DNA of 64,000 nucleotides from Melampsora larici-populina 98AG31 (taxonomy: Eukaryota > Basidiomycota > Pucciniomycetes > Pucciniales > Melampsoraceae): positions 584,815 to 648,814 of the forward strand of contig NW_006768775.1 of the NCBI RefSeq assembly GCF_000204055.1, read 5' to 3'. The first letter of the stretch is position 1. Each line of letters begins with the position of its first letter. Below, piece after piece: positions 36,308 to 47,513 of this stretch. The notes below the pieces were generated by a model. It saw nothing but the letters and a program-made list of their open reading frames with translations. It was not told the origin of the DNA and did not search any database. The position numbers and the translations under genes are program-made.

Positions 36308-38436
36308 ATGTCGCGCACCACTCGTTCTGGTGCTAGAGTATCACCACCTCCCAAGGCAAGCTCAGGAACTCGAGTGGTGCGAGGCAATAAGTCCAAAGCT
36401 CTAGCAGGTCCAAGTAGGAGACCAACTAGAAAATCCAATCGAAGTACAAGTCACTCTTCCCGCAAAAAGAAGGCTCCTGTTCTCGAGACCGATCCGGTCG
36501 AGGTCGATAGTCAAAGTGAAGATGATTTACCGGATGATGAGGATATTTACAAAGAGTTGGAATCAGAGGATGAAGAATCCGATACTGCGGACGACTCCGA
36601 CAATGAAGTTATTGAAGCCTTGGCCAGAAGGCAACCGAAATCCAAAAAACACACCCGAACTGGAAGGAGCAATGCCAGAAGAGTCCCTCTGGATGAATCT
36701 CATGACGCCTCCCTTGCTAATGCTGAAGATGACCCGGACGACTTCACTAGACGCCTTGAAGCCCAGTTTGCCAAGAGCCCAACCAATCGACTGGAAAACC
36801 TGGATGTTGATGACGAGGTGCATGATAATTCAGTCCTGCCAACGGTTGAAAATTATAAAGGCCTAGTGAAGGAGTGGACAAGAAAGCGTATTACATCAGT
36901 TCAGGATTTGCAGAAAAAGGTGACCTCAGTTCCCCCCCATATCCTAACTGAAGCAAAAGCCATCAAGAAACTTTATAAACATCACAAGAGGATGCTGGCG
37001 ATGATGGGTAACATCACGACATATACCTTGGATAAAGCTTTGTAAATGATTTTTTTTTTCCGTAGTTGGACCAAACTGATATACGGTTATACGGTTAAAA
37101 TCATTCATTTAGGGGCGAGCTCGGAGGTACTCGGTTTCCTGATGCATATCGTCTTTGGTTGAAATTTTCCATTGAGGCTCGAAAACTGAAAAGTTAGTAC
37201 ATGTATTTATTTAGCAATATACTGTTTGATGCTGATCTTGTTTTTGCTACAATGGAATGGCAGTGCCCCGCAAATACCAGGCTGGAAAGGCATTAGGACA
37301 ACGAAACCGTAAGCTTGGTGCTGCCTGGAAAGCCCTGTCGGTGAATCAAAAGCGTGTGTTTCACCCGCGGGTCTTCTACACCTTGTCTGGCCTTCCTGCG
37401 CCAACTAGCGACTTCGACACTGATGATGAAGAAAATGGACCAACCGACTTGTCTCCTGACGAACGTGAGGAGCTTCAAGGGATATATGATGAGTCTGTGT
37501 GTTCTTCAAAGGTTCGCCAGGTGTATGCAAAGGCATCGAGTGGTATAACGGAAGGGTGAACAGTTCCCAAGTACAATCAACTATCATTGAAGTGCGTTGA
37601 GAAGCTGCATAATCAGGTACGTGTTGTGTAATGTTTGTTATTGTATTATATGTTATTCTATTATATCAAGCAAGTTCAGTTCTCATTTTCTTGCTTCCTA
37701 CCCTACAAGATTGAAAACGAGGCAAATCGTATGGACTTTGGGTACTATTTCCTTGCTTCTAGTACCCATCCTGCTACTGGAGGTGATTCTGCGGATCCAG
37801 GGTGGTGTAAGGAGTTTACGTCGAATGAAGAGTTGGCAGATTACGTGCGTATGAAGAGCAATTTCCCGACTATATTTGCTGCACAGACCCAAGGTATTTC
37901 CGTCGACAAAGTCATTGCTAGTGCAATTGGGAAAACAGAAAAAATGAAAATGAACTGTAAGCGTGTGGACCCTGGTGATAAGGTGAAGAGTGACTTGGCA
38001 GCATTGTTGAAATCTGATTTAGGTGAGTGGGGTGATTAACATTTCCTATGATGATGACTAACTATAACATTATTCTGCAGGGAAAGTGTTAAAATTTGTC
38101 CCACCAGGGTTTCCTCGTGGACCGGACCCAGGGAAGCTTTTGTTGGATAAGGGATGGAAGGTGAAGATCAAGCAGTTGCCTGGCTCTAGCCTACCCCCCG
38201 AAGTGTTGAAATTAGGCTTTAATGCAATGAACAGTCGCCGGTCGCTCTGGTTGAATGATCTCCAGGCTGGCCTATTTCGATTCGAGAAGATTCCCGAGGA
38301 CGAGGATGATGATTTGGATTACATGGTCACTGATCATCAGGAGGAACCATTGGAAAAAGATGAAGAGCTCACGGTTGGAATTGAGGAGGAACTAGAGTGG
38401 AATGGAATTGGTGAAGATGAGACTTATGAGGCTTAA
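36308..38436 (+). CDS. HMG-box-like accessory protein of the KDZ element (one in-frame TGA)
   Basis: Exons 36308-37041, 37113-37192, 37264-37616, 37710-38022 and 38081-38436; all phases agree, 612 codons. The N-terminal 180 residues are disordered, first basic (RRPTRKSNRSTSH) then acidic (DDLPDDEDIYKELESEDEE). Residues about 250-310 look like an HMG box: TRFPDAYRLWLKF, KLGAAWKALSVNQKRVF. A conserved-looking but unrecognised C-terminal domain follows (RMDFGYYFLASSTHPATGG, FVPPGFPRGPDPG) with an acidic tail. An HMG box would bend or bind DNA, plausibly helping transposition. A TGA at 37557 (codon 370) breaks the frame, with coding (TVPKYNQLSLK) continuing on the other side. Start chosen at MSRTTRSG, after an untranslated leader. 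Confidence 0.6.
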
Positions 38437-38900
38437 ATGTTTTTTCCTGCTCTCATCACTTTGGTTTTTTGGCTTTCTTGCCCAGTTTCTCTCTTTCTCA
38501 GGCTGCTCACTTTGGATCTTAGCGCTTTTCTTGTTACTTTAATGAGGGATCAAATTTATATGAAATGTGTCACAAGTATTATTTTGATAGTTGTGCAACT
38601 AAAGTGAGTACCATGTGTAAATGGTATCAGGTCTTACAAGTAAGTCTCTAAATTTCTCTATACTACATGGGGTAATGCATACCTGCAATCTAGAATTTAG
38701 AAATATATCAATCGTTTCACCAATGAAGATTGATCATTCAGGGATTCTCGATCAGTTGTTGATGGATTGTGGAAGCCTTTATAACCAAGATAGATACTAA
38801 AGGCGTTCTCTTTCTCTTGGATGTTATATTTCTTCATATCGAAGATTGGATCAATCAATGGGAAATTCGAGGTTCTTTTGAGGTGATCAAATTGTTGAGT
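38437..38900. other. Non-coding spacer inside the KDZ element
   Basis: AT-rich, no gene recognised; 3' flank of the HMG-like gene. Confidence 0.4.
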
Positions 38901-39464
38901 TGTGAATCTGGAGTTATATGAATGAAGGTGGTGAAGTAATCTTGACTAGTGTGAACAGTTGACTTTTGGGTGTGAACTGGTAACTTGGAGTGAGCGAGTG
39001 GGTGTTCTCGAGTTTTGTTGTGAACTGTTAACTGTTGAGTGTGAACTAACTCAAGTGAGTGAGTGAGTGAGTGGGTGTTCTCGAGTTTTGTTGTGAACTG
39101 TTCCTGTAGGTGTGAACTGTGGGGTTGAGTGTGAACTGTTAACTGTTGAGTGTGAACTAACTCAAGTGAGTGAGTGAGTGGGTGTTCTTGAGTTTTGTTG
39201 TGAACTGTTCCTGTAGGTGTGAACTGTTGGGTTGAGTGTGAACTGTTAACTGTTGAGTGTGAACTAACTCAAGTGAGTGAGTGTGTGGGTGTTCTCGAGT
39301 TTTGTTGTGAACTGTGCCTGATAGGTGTGAACTGGTAACTTGGGTGAGTGAGCAAGTTGGTGTTGTCGAGTTTTGATTGATTGTGAACTGTTCCTGGTAG
39401 GTGTGAACTGTTGACTGTGGTGTGTGAGCTGCACGGTCAACTTGGTCTCTGGTTATGAAAGCAG
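38901..39464. repeat. Subterminal tandem repeats adjoining the right TIR
   Basis: Units containing TTCTCGAGTTTTGTTGTGAA recur near 39005, 39076, 39184 and 39292, mixed with GTGAGTGAGTGAG and TGTGAACTGTTAACTGTTGA. The core is the same TTGTGAAC motif as in the internal arrays. These could be transposase or accessory-protein binding sites close to the terminus. Confidence 0.8.
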
Positions 39465-39682
39465 GTGAACTTGTGAAGTTCATGTGAGGTGTATGGACTT
39501 GGAGGGAAAACAGTGGTGTCGGACGCGTCTGAGGAGAAAACTTGCCCAAAAAACCTTGAAAAAATCTGGCGCCCGACTAGTCGGACGCGTCGGCGATTTT
39601 TATAGGGAACATCGGCTTTTATCCAATCAAAATGTCTCATTTTCTTTCGAATACTAGTCGTGAAGTCTAGGCGCTAGAGGTG
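39465..39682 (-). repeat. Right terminal inverted repeat of the KDZ element
   Basis: About 218 bp, the reverse complement of 20084-20302, CpG-dense. Followed at once by the right target duplication GAAAACTG (39683-39690). Confidence 0.9.
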
Positions 39683-39956
39683 GAAAACTGCCACAGCGGT
39701 TGTTATCCGTCAAAGTCTGCAACAAGATTAAACAGTACACTGTTTCTGATGTTTTTAATCAATCCCAGTCACATGAGAATTTATCAGCGATTTGTTTTGG
39801 TTTTTAGAATTGAATCTATCTTTTCATCTTGTGACAACTTGTCCTTTGCTCTGTGGCCGTCCTCCCTGGTTTTGTTCCTGTGTGTATGATCAAAAATGCA
39901 CAAATATTTTAGTATTACAAATAGGGCAGTGTTTGGGGTATGAATTCAGAAAGATG
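39683..39956 (+). repeat. Right copy of the flanking direct repeat and older target element
   Basis: 39687-39796 matches 19948-20055. The stretch 39827-39868 is an inverted copy of 19662-19705. Together they indicate an older repeated element into which the KDZ transposon inserted. Confidence 0.6.
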
Positions 39957-40165
39957 TACAGTCCCCTGCCAAAATTATATGTGATTTCAAATTTTGCACC
40001 TTGCCTCCACATCACTACACATACAAAAGAAATAAAGTACACAACTCAAAGTACTACATAAAGCAAAAAATTGTCCTGATTGAGTCTATGGCTTGCAGCT
40101 ATATACACCAGCCTGAATGAAAAACATTGATAAACTGTAAACTCACTGGGTATGAAAGGGAGGTC

Positions 40166-42204
40166 TCACCAATGAGTTGGGCCGCCTTTGTTTTTGATGA
40201 ATTCATTGATTCCCTCGGGCATAGATGCGGCCAAAGATTTTAGTGTTGTGTTAGGGATGGCCCACCATTGCTTGACAATTGCTGAGATCATTTCTTCGCG
40301 TGATCGAGGCTTTTTCTTCTTGGAAACTTTGTCTTTGAGGATCTTCCAGAGATTTTCAATCGGGTTGAGATCAGGACTATTAGCCGGCAAGTCAAGCTTG
40401 AGCAGAGAGTGTTGGTCCCGCCAGTTTGCCTTTTTACTCTGATGCACCGGAGCTCCATCCTCCATAAGTATGAGGTTTGTCGGACAATTGGGACTGCTGA
40501 TTAATTCTGAAAGACACTTTTCATAGACTAATTCAACATAGTCCGATGAAAGAGTACAACTGGGAGGCATCACAATGATTAGAAGTCGAAAATTTGCAGT
40601 GAATGCACTGCATAGCATCACAGATGTTCAACCGCTTTGAAAAGTGGGGACCAGGCAGTCAACAAGGTACTTTTCATATGGCATTCTCCAGACTAAAACT
40701 TGTCTGGAGTTCTTCCCAATTTCAAAGTAGCATTTGTCTGTCCAAATTACCCTACTCCTGTAAGGGTAGTGGCTCTTTGAAAGGAGGCTACACTCACTAA
40801 ATGGTGGTATTGGGACTATTTGTGTGGTGAAGTATAATAAATATTATTATATTTCAGAGTATAACTAGTTACAAGGGTAGAGGAAGAAGAGAGAGATAAT
40901 AAGAGAGATGATATGAGTATGAGAGGAGTAGTAGAAGGTTGAAAAACTAAGAGTCTGCTAGGACAAATCCTGGCAGACTACAGTTAGTTGACTCTTAAAG
41001 AAGAGTTTTGATTTACAATTGAGTAAGGGATGAGAACAGGATCCCAATGTTCTCCAATATCCTTCTTGGTAATTGGATAAAGAGTGATTATGAAGATCAC
41101 TATCTTGGTTATCTCTTAGAGGTCACCAACCTGTTTGGTTATTATCTTGGAGGTCACCAACCTATTGGTTATTATCTCAGAGGTCACCAACCTAGTATAG
41201 AAACTACTTAGGGGAGGTAGAGGATCCAGAAGGGAAGTATATAACTTACTTGGATCTAGTCTGGAATAATCAAGGTAGTATAGAATTTCAATGAATCACT
41301 AGTATTACTATTTGTAATACTCTTGATTTTTATTCTATTGGAACTCTTGATGGTTCTTTAGAAATAGGTATGTATAAACTGGTTTTTCTTTGGGGATGAA
41401 GCAGGTTCTGGTTTATATATTCTAGCTTTTAAACCTAGTATTGTGATATACACAATGTTTACAATATTAGGTTTGTATTTAATATTTTAATGTTTTTATG
41501 ATTACGTACACTTAATGTTATGTTATGTAATCATTAAGTGTTTCATATAAGATAAGCCTGTTTTAACTCTTGATATTGAGTTATGAGATGTTACTAGTGT
41601 TTTTGTATGTAATTTTATATGTTACATGTTATTTCTTGGGTATATGCATATGTAACTAGAGGTCATATATGTTTTTCTTAAATGTTACATATATATTATA
41701 GGCTGTATGTACATGTAATTATATTTCTAGGTGATGGCTATATATCATAGGTTAGCATTTGGGTACATGTGTATGTACTCAGGGCTGACAACTCCAGTCT
41801 TCAACAGTGAAGTGTTTGTACTTTTTAGCATATTCTAGACGTCTCTGTTTGTGTATGTCATTGAGAGCTGGCTTCTTTACTGCTACACATGCACGCATAC
41901 CCAATTTGTGGATCTCCCTCTGAACAGTTTGTGAGCTGACGTTGGTAGGAATTAGCTAAGTGATTTCCAATACTGTAGCCCTTCTATTTTTCTTGAGAAT
42001 TTGCTTCAGACATTGTTCATCGCGTTTGGTGAATTTTTGAGGTCGTCCAGCGTGGTTTTCACTAGTTATGGTGCCAGCATTCTTAAACTTTGCTATCACG
42101 GTATATACAGTTGATGGTGGGTAGCCTAGTTTGGTTGCAGTTTCCATGCCTTGGAGACCTCCTTTGTGCAATCCAATAATTCTAGCCTTCTCTTCGGATG
42201 TCAA
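40166..42204 (-). pseudogene. Tc1-like DDE transposase, interrupted and mutated
   Basis: The N-terminal helix-turn-helix segments are at 41956-42204 (MTSEEKARIIGLHKGG, LGYPPSTVYTVIAKF, HAGRPQKFTKRD) and continue to about 41800 (VSSQTVQREIHKLGM, HFTVEDW). The catalytic half resumes at about 40755 (RVIWTDKCYFEIGKN) and runs to 40166, with LMEDGAPVHQS (second Asp) and SPDLNPIENLWKIL (third catalytic position region). There is a stop within the first half near 41955 and another near 40622. The break between halves is exactly the solo LTR insertion. Not functional. Confidence 0.85.
40759..41790. mobile_element. Solo LTR (1,032 bp) inserted in the Tc1-like element
   Basis: Begins TGTAAGGGTAGTGG and ends AGGGCTGACA (TG..CA ends), with a perfect 5-bp duplication ACTCC on each side (40754-40758 and 41791-41795). 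No internal coding domains are present, so it is a solo LTR left by recombination. AT-rich interior with GAGGTCACCAACCT repeated near 41120, 41150 and 41190. Family (Copia or Gypsy) undetermined. Confidence 0.85.
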
Positions 42205-42624
42205 AGATCATGTCTTCATATTGTGTTGGAGAGATGAGGTGTGGTGGTTGGGAGAAACAGTGGTTCAAGAACAGCAGTTCTCTGAGCTCAGGCAGAAATA
42301 CCTTAAAGTATACGTAAATTTGGCAGGGGACTGTACAGTGGGTAAACCCAAGTACGTGTTCCAACTTGCCCTGCGAAATCCAAATTTTACCTTTTGGGTC
42401 AAAGACGGGGCACTGAATATGAATGTTTGGGACTGGGACCCAAACCAGTGAAAAGACAATACATGCATGAATCTGAAAATATGATACTGAAGACAAGAAA
42501 TATTGTTTTATTTTTTTAGGGTCTCAGATTTTTGGACCTGAGCCTTATGTACTTAGCTAGGTCCTAGGCTCATAGCTAGTTGTTTAGGCTTATACTGGGA
42601 GGTAGCTAAGCACTACACACAGCC

Positions 42625-43228
42625 AGGACCCAGGAATGCCCCTATAAAGGGTAGTGATCTGGATAAGTGCTTTTACAGTACCCGCGGCGTTACCATTCAT
42701 GGGATACGAGCAGCTCTGATCATTTCTGCCCAATTATAATTTTGATTATTGCCATCCTCTTAAACCTGTGACATCTTGGGTTGAGTGTCAGTGCGTGAGG
42801 CCAGTGACAAGCTTGATCAAGCTAGCTTGAAGAGAGACCAGGATTGTCGGAAATGCAAAGAAATATTTATATCGTTTATCAAATATTCTTATTGCTTCGA
42901 TTCTTATCGCTTCCATCAAACCTTGCTGATGCCTTCAAGCGCCGCCGCCAAAGAGAATTTCTTCACCCTTTTTAGATATGTTGTTGCAATCTAAATCACT
43001 TGTGTAGTTTCAAATGTCAGACCGGAGGGTTCGTTCAGATTTGGAGTTGTCAAAGGAGGTGAAAGGCTCCAAAAAAGTCTGTGTAAAGATTAAACTGTTC
43101 TTACAGCTATGGGTGAAGCCAGGTTTAGACCTGGAAAGACTTGGTGTTTTTGCAGGACCGGAGTTCCGAGGGTACTGTAAAAGCACTTATCCAGATCACT
43201 ACCCTTTATAGGGGCATTCCTGGGTCCT
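42625..43228. mobile_element. 604-bp non-autonomous hAT-like MITE
   Basis: Inverted ends of about 60 bp beginning AGGACCCAGGAATGCCCC (left), mirrored by GGGGCATTCCTGGGTCCT (right), flanked by a perfect 8-bp duplication ACACAGCC (42617-42624 and 43229-43236). The 8-bp duplication suggests hAT mobilisation. No coding capacity of note. Confidence 0.85.
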
Positions 43229-44340
43229 ACACAGCCCCCAATCACAAGTCACTGGCAGGCCAGTGCCTCCCACCGACCCTAGTAAGTTATGAGAAAGTTA
43301 TGAGAAAGTTATGAAATGGATATCAAATGGATAACATCCATTGATTGAGAATTTGTTGAGAAGTGGTTGGGAGACCACCAAAATTGAGATGATGTCATAC
43401 AGCATCATAAACCTGTACAAACCTGCTCCTGTATTTCCCCACCAAGAATATATAGTTTATTAACCTTTGTGACATAAATTGATTGAGTTATTGAGGTTTG
43501 AAAAAAAATCACGGACAAAAAATACTATTTTTGCACTATACCTAAGAATTGATTCTGGAATATCTTCCAGCTTCATCAATATACATACACAAAAAAATTG
43601 ATATTCCTTTTCAAAACATGTTTCTCCACATTTTTGTCCCCTAAAGCCTTCCTGTATGGGCAGTATTTCTACATGTAATTCCTGAATGTGTCTGCAAGTT
43701 TGATTTTCTGATGTTCTTTGCCCCAAGAAAAAATTTGAGGGAACATATTGCCAAAATCATTCTGAATTTGATTGATGTACATGTAGATGGTATTTGACAA
43801 AAATTTCTGCCATAAACTTTGCCATATTCTGCCTAGAAACAAAGAGTCAATCACATTGTTGACTGCTCATGTACACACCACAATTACATATAGAAATACT
43901 GCCCATACAGGAAGGTTCTAGGGGACAAAAATGTGGAGAAACATGTTTTCAAAAGGAATATCAATTTTTTTGTGTATGTATATTGATGAAGCTGGAAGAT
44001 ATTCCAGAATCAATTCTTAGGTATAGTACAAAAATAGTATTTTTTGTCCGTGATTTTTTTTCAAACCTCAATAACTCAGTCAATTTATGTCACAAAGGTT
44101 AATAAACTATATATTCTTGGTGGGGAAATACAGGAGCAGGTTTGTACAGGTTTATGATGCTGTATGACATCATCTCAATTTTGGTGGTATGACATATTTT
44201 GCTGGTAACTGACCCAAAACATCTTGATAGCAGATGGATGTTATGCTGAAAACCAATTGAAGTTTTGTTGAAAACATTTTGGAGACATCGGATGTACTGG
44301 CCTGCCAGTGACCAGTAGTTGGGGGCTGTGACAGGTCACG
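43229..44340. repeat. Foldback element with long inverted arms
   Basis: Arms about 43378-43680 and 43885-44190 are near-perfect reverse complements, separated by about 200 bp; outer shorter matches (CACTGGCAGGCCAGT near 43241, ACTGGCCTGCCAGTG near 44298, and ACAGCCCCCAA/TTGGGGGCTGT) extend the symmetry. The MITE at 42625 sits in its left edge. Both arms encode the same frame (RGQKCGETCF, EDIPESILRYS) on opposite strands, probably a captured coding scrap. A transcript would form a long double-stranded RNA. Confidence 0.85.
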
Positions 44341-47096
44341 CTCACACCCAGCGCCTTTTTTGTGGCCGTGGCCTGACATGATGTGGCCCAGTGTGGCCTT
44401 TCATTTAAACAACCTAAGATCCTCATTTCAAGTTGCTAATCCCTGCTTAAGATGATCTTTAAGGGGGCTTTAACTGATTTCAATGCTCTGTGAAGCCCAT
44501 GAAGGGGTTGGGGTGAGGGCCATGCGTGGCCTAATCCCTGGCCCTTGCCATGGGCCACTCCAGGGCACCTTGTGGCTTCGTGGCACCGGGTGTGAGCATG
44601 AACTACAGGGTGATACTCACCGACTTAAAGCTGAGCTTTGTGCTCAGCACATTATATTGGTCACTACTTTCATTAAGAAAACCACTATTTACCACCCGGA
44701 ATCAAAAAAACCGATGCCCCTAGGCCGGATACCACCCAGGCTGTAAATGACTTTCTGCCCGGTAATATGAGTAGCTTTGGAATGTGCTTCACTCTGAATG
44801 CTATTGGGTGTTTTCATAGTAATCTCATAATTAATCACCACATTTAAGCCTTGAGAAGCTTCATAGCAATCTCACGATTGATCACCACATTTGTTCAATG
44901 TTCTGTTTGAGGATCGGTCTTCTCTGGAAGACTTCATTGTGGGCGCCTCTCAGAAATTGTCCCTCCTTTAAATACGCTTGCAGATGTTAGTTTTTCATCC
45001 CCTCCAAATTATGTTCAATGATTGAACACCTCACTCATATACATTGCTTCATTTTGAATTCATATGTGGTAACAAGATGTAAGACAATATGAACTTCAAA
45101 GAAAGATGAAAGGAAACAACACAAGCGTGACAACAATTGATAAGATCAGAGTGAATTCAAACTACAACTGGCAGATTTGCCCAGACTTCCAGCTCTTTGT
45201 GAGATACCTTGATCCATACAGGAACTTGAGTCCTTTCAAGCATCTCCAAGTTTCACACCTTTCCATAAACTTCTGGAAATGGTACTAAATCATTCCCACC
45301 TCCCAAACTGACAAAGTGTTCATTGTTGACAAATGCGAGTATTATCAGAGCTTGTTTGTTGGGAGGTGTTTGATATGGGAAGAAGGTGTAACAGTTGGTT
45401 CTAAAGGGAGTGAAAAGTATAACCGGACGGTGTAGAACTTAAAGCTCAACAAGAGCTTTACAGAGCTTAAAGAGGGATAATCTACTAATATAACTAACTA
45501 GTAGAAGTTGCCTAAGACTGCCTCTTTGAAAGAATCAACACGGGGTTTTGCTGAATTCTGGGATAAGGCACCAGAGAAATTGTCTCAATACTTAAGTCAA
45601 GTATTATTCCCGTGATTTTTAGAAATAAAGAAATCTCAACACTGCTATAGTGTTATTCCAATCTGAGCACAACAGAACACAATTTTAATTACTATCAAAG
45701 CAAAAATCAGTTTGATTGTTATTCCAAAGAAGACTCATAGTCTTATCACACATAAAGAAATCTCTCCTTTGATATAAAGGGGCAATTTAGTGAACTTGGT
45801 ACTGCTAAAGTAATTTAATAATGATTAAAAACACTCTAACAAAAGTATAAGATGAGTAAAAAAGGGGAACAAAGGCACGTAAATTCCCTAACAATAGTAT
45901 ATAACCCTCCAACAATCCTCAATAATGGTCAACAGCCTCCAAAAACCTTCAACAACCGTCAAAAATCAATAGAAATCCCCCAATGTAACCATATGATGTC
46001 ATATATATTATTGTTTGTAAGGATTCAAGGCGTGAATTTAATCAATTGATGTTAATAAATGATGAACAGATCTTCTTATGATGAATACAAGTGATTTTTT
46101 CTTAATATTCATAGCTGAAATCCATTTTTGGAATTACAATTTTTTTGTAAAGTTGTTCAATTTTGGATTACTATAGCTCATTAGATAGCCCTCGTGATAC
46201 TGATCATTTATCACCCCCATATGACCTATTTCAGATGAGTGATGAATAAGTTATTGAGCTGTAAAGATTGAGAAACTAAGCTTTTGTCATGTAAATGTTA
46301 TATGTAACCACCAAATTTGAAATTCACTCCAGTTTCTTTGTTGCCTTATAGCTTTTCCACTAATCCTTCCTTACTAATGATTTAAATGCTGTACATTATG
46401 AAACCAATGATTCTGCGTCGAATGAACTATCACACGCCCAATTCTGACAAGTTTTAACATATGTAATTAGCTGAAAACCTCCATTTTTGATGAATTTTGA
46501 CTATTTTCACGTCTAATAATGATTTTTCTTCTATCAAAAGATCATCCCACAGCATTCAAATAAATCACATAACCCCAAAATCATTCTGAAAAACCCTTGA
46601 CACAATCAATCCATCAATGACATCACTACACAGGAATTAATACCATAGTACCCCTTTTCAAAATCCCCTGTTTCTTGAATAATTTCACACCTCCCTTATC
46701 AACCCTTGTGATTAAAGTTGATGATGACTAATGTTGTACCTCTCTTTCATAATAAAACCTTCCTGAACCAATAACTCTCATAATAATAACCTAAAAACCA
46801 TTTTCCAGTCTTTCATACCCATATTTTCGAAATTTCCTTCCACTTTTCTAACATTGTCCTTCTTTTTTCATTCTTTTCATAACAGTTTCCATTCTTTAAG
46901 ATCCAAACTAAATGTTCTTCTTCTTCCAATTCCTTCTTACTAATTCTTTTAATTTGATTTTCACTCTTATACTATTTTTATTGATCTTTTCAAATTTTTC
47001 TTTTCTCTTAAATGTTCTTATCAAATGATTATGTAAGTATATGATTCAAAAGATAATGAAATGAAGATTACAAATCAACTTTGGGGCCCTTGATGA
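44341..47096. other. AT-rich region, nothing recognised
   Basis: No supported gene, no clear repeat. Short frames such as 44483-44746 and 45106-45288 have no motif or splice support. Confidence 0.45.
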
Positions 47097-47513
47097 CTAA
47101 TAAATCCAACAATAAATTTGCCTTTGACTAAAAATACAAATTTTCCAATAAGTTTTAAACTTTTTGCTTAAGTAGAGATCTTGCTCACCACAACGGTCAA
47201 ACACACTGGCAATGATGTACCCCAGTGCTGGCATCCTCAACCAGTATGTGCTGGTGCAAGAAACCCCCTCATAATCAAGCCCACCTTGGATTTCTTGTAC
47301 AAATTTTGCTGCCATTGATTGCTGGACCTTTGTATTCCTCCGGGGTCGTTTGGATGGTGTAGACATTGACTTGACATGATCTTCAGGGTATAACATGAGT
47401 TCAGCTTGCAAAGTTTTCTGGACAACTAGGTAGGCATCTCCTGAAAACATATCCATTGATGCTGCAATTGCATAAAATCCACAATTCCCAAAAGCTGGTG
47501 CATTATGAATCAT
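47097..47513 (-). pseudogene. OTU-domain fragment, probably from a MULE-type transposon protein
   Basis: The frame contains FGNCGFYAIAASM (an OTU nucleophile motif; family usual DGNCGFRA, the Asp here replaced by Phe) and STYWLRMPALGYIIASVF, the block that in MULE-associated OTU domains reads like W-mxdxGxliA. It is short (138 codons) and lacks upstream context. It may be the detached C-terminal part of the degenerate MULE whose transposase lies at 57.5-60.9 kb on the same strand, separated by later insertions; that link is inference. Confidence 0.55.

Larger units (their letters stand above)
20084..39682 (+). mobile_element. 19.6-kb KDZ-superfamily DNA transposon carrying a TET/JBP dioxygenase
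   Basis: It is bounded by inverted repeats (left 20084-20302, right 39465-39682) starting CACCT.TAGCGCCTAG and by a perfect 8-bp direct duplication GAAAACTG (20076-20083 and 39683-39690). It holds, left to right: a FAR1/OTU protein (+), a motif-repeat array, a TET/JBP dioxygenase (-), a 182-bp tandem array, a KDZ transposase (+), a second motif array, an HMG-like protein (+) and a subterminal tandem array. An 8-bp duplication is what I recall for Zisupton-type elements. The association of KDZ transposons with TET/JBP genes in basidiomycetes was described by Iyer and colleagues; I recognise the same pairing here. Four in-frame TGA codons suggest this copy is no longer autonomous. Confidence 0.88.
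39959..42333 (-). mobile_element. Tc1/mariner-like element, degenerate, split by a solo LTR
   Basis: Ends are CAGTCCCCTGCCAAAATTAT (39959) and its inverted partner ...GGCAGGGGACTG (ending 42333), flanked by TA on both sides (39957-39958, 42334-42335). Inside lies a minus-strand transposase interrupted by a 1,032-bp LTR insertion. Without the insertion and one TSD copy it would be about 1.3 kb, a normal size for the family. Confidence 0.88.

Noticed and set aside
40823..41790. LTR start at TGTGGTGAAG (40823)
   Set aside because: No matching target duplication there; TGTAAGGG at 40759 gives a perfect ACTCC duplication and rejoins the transposase.
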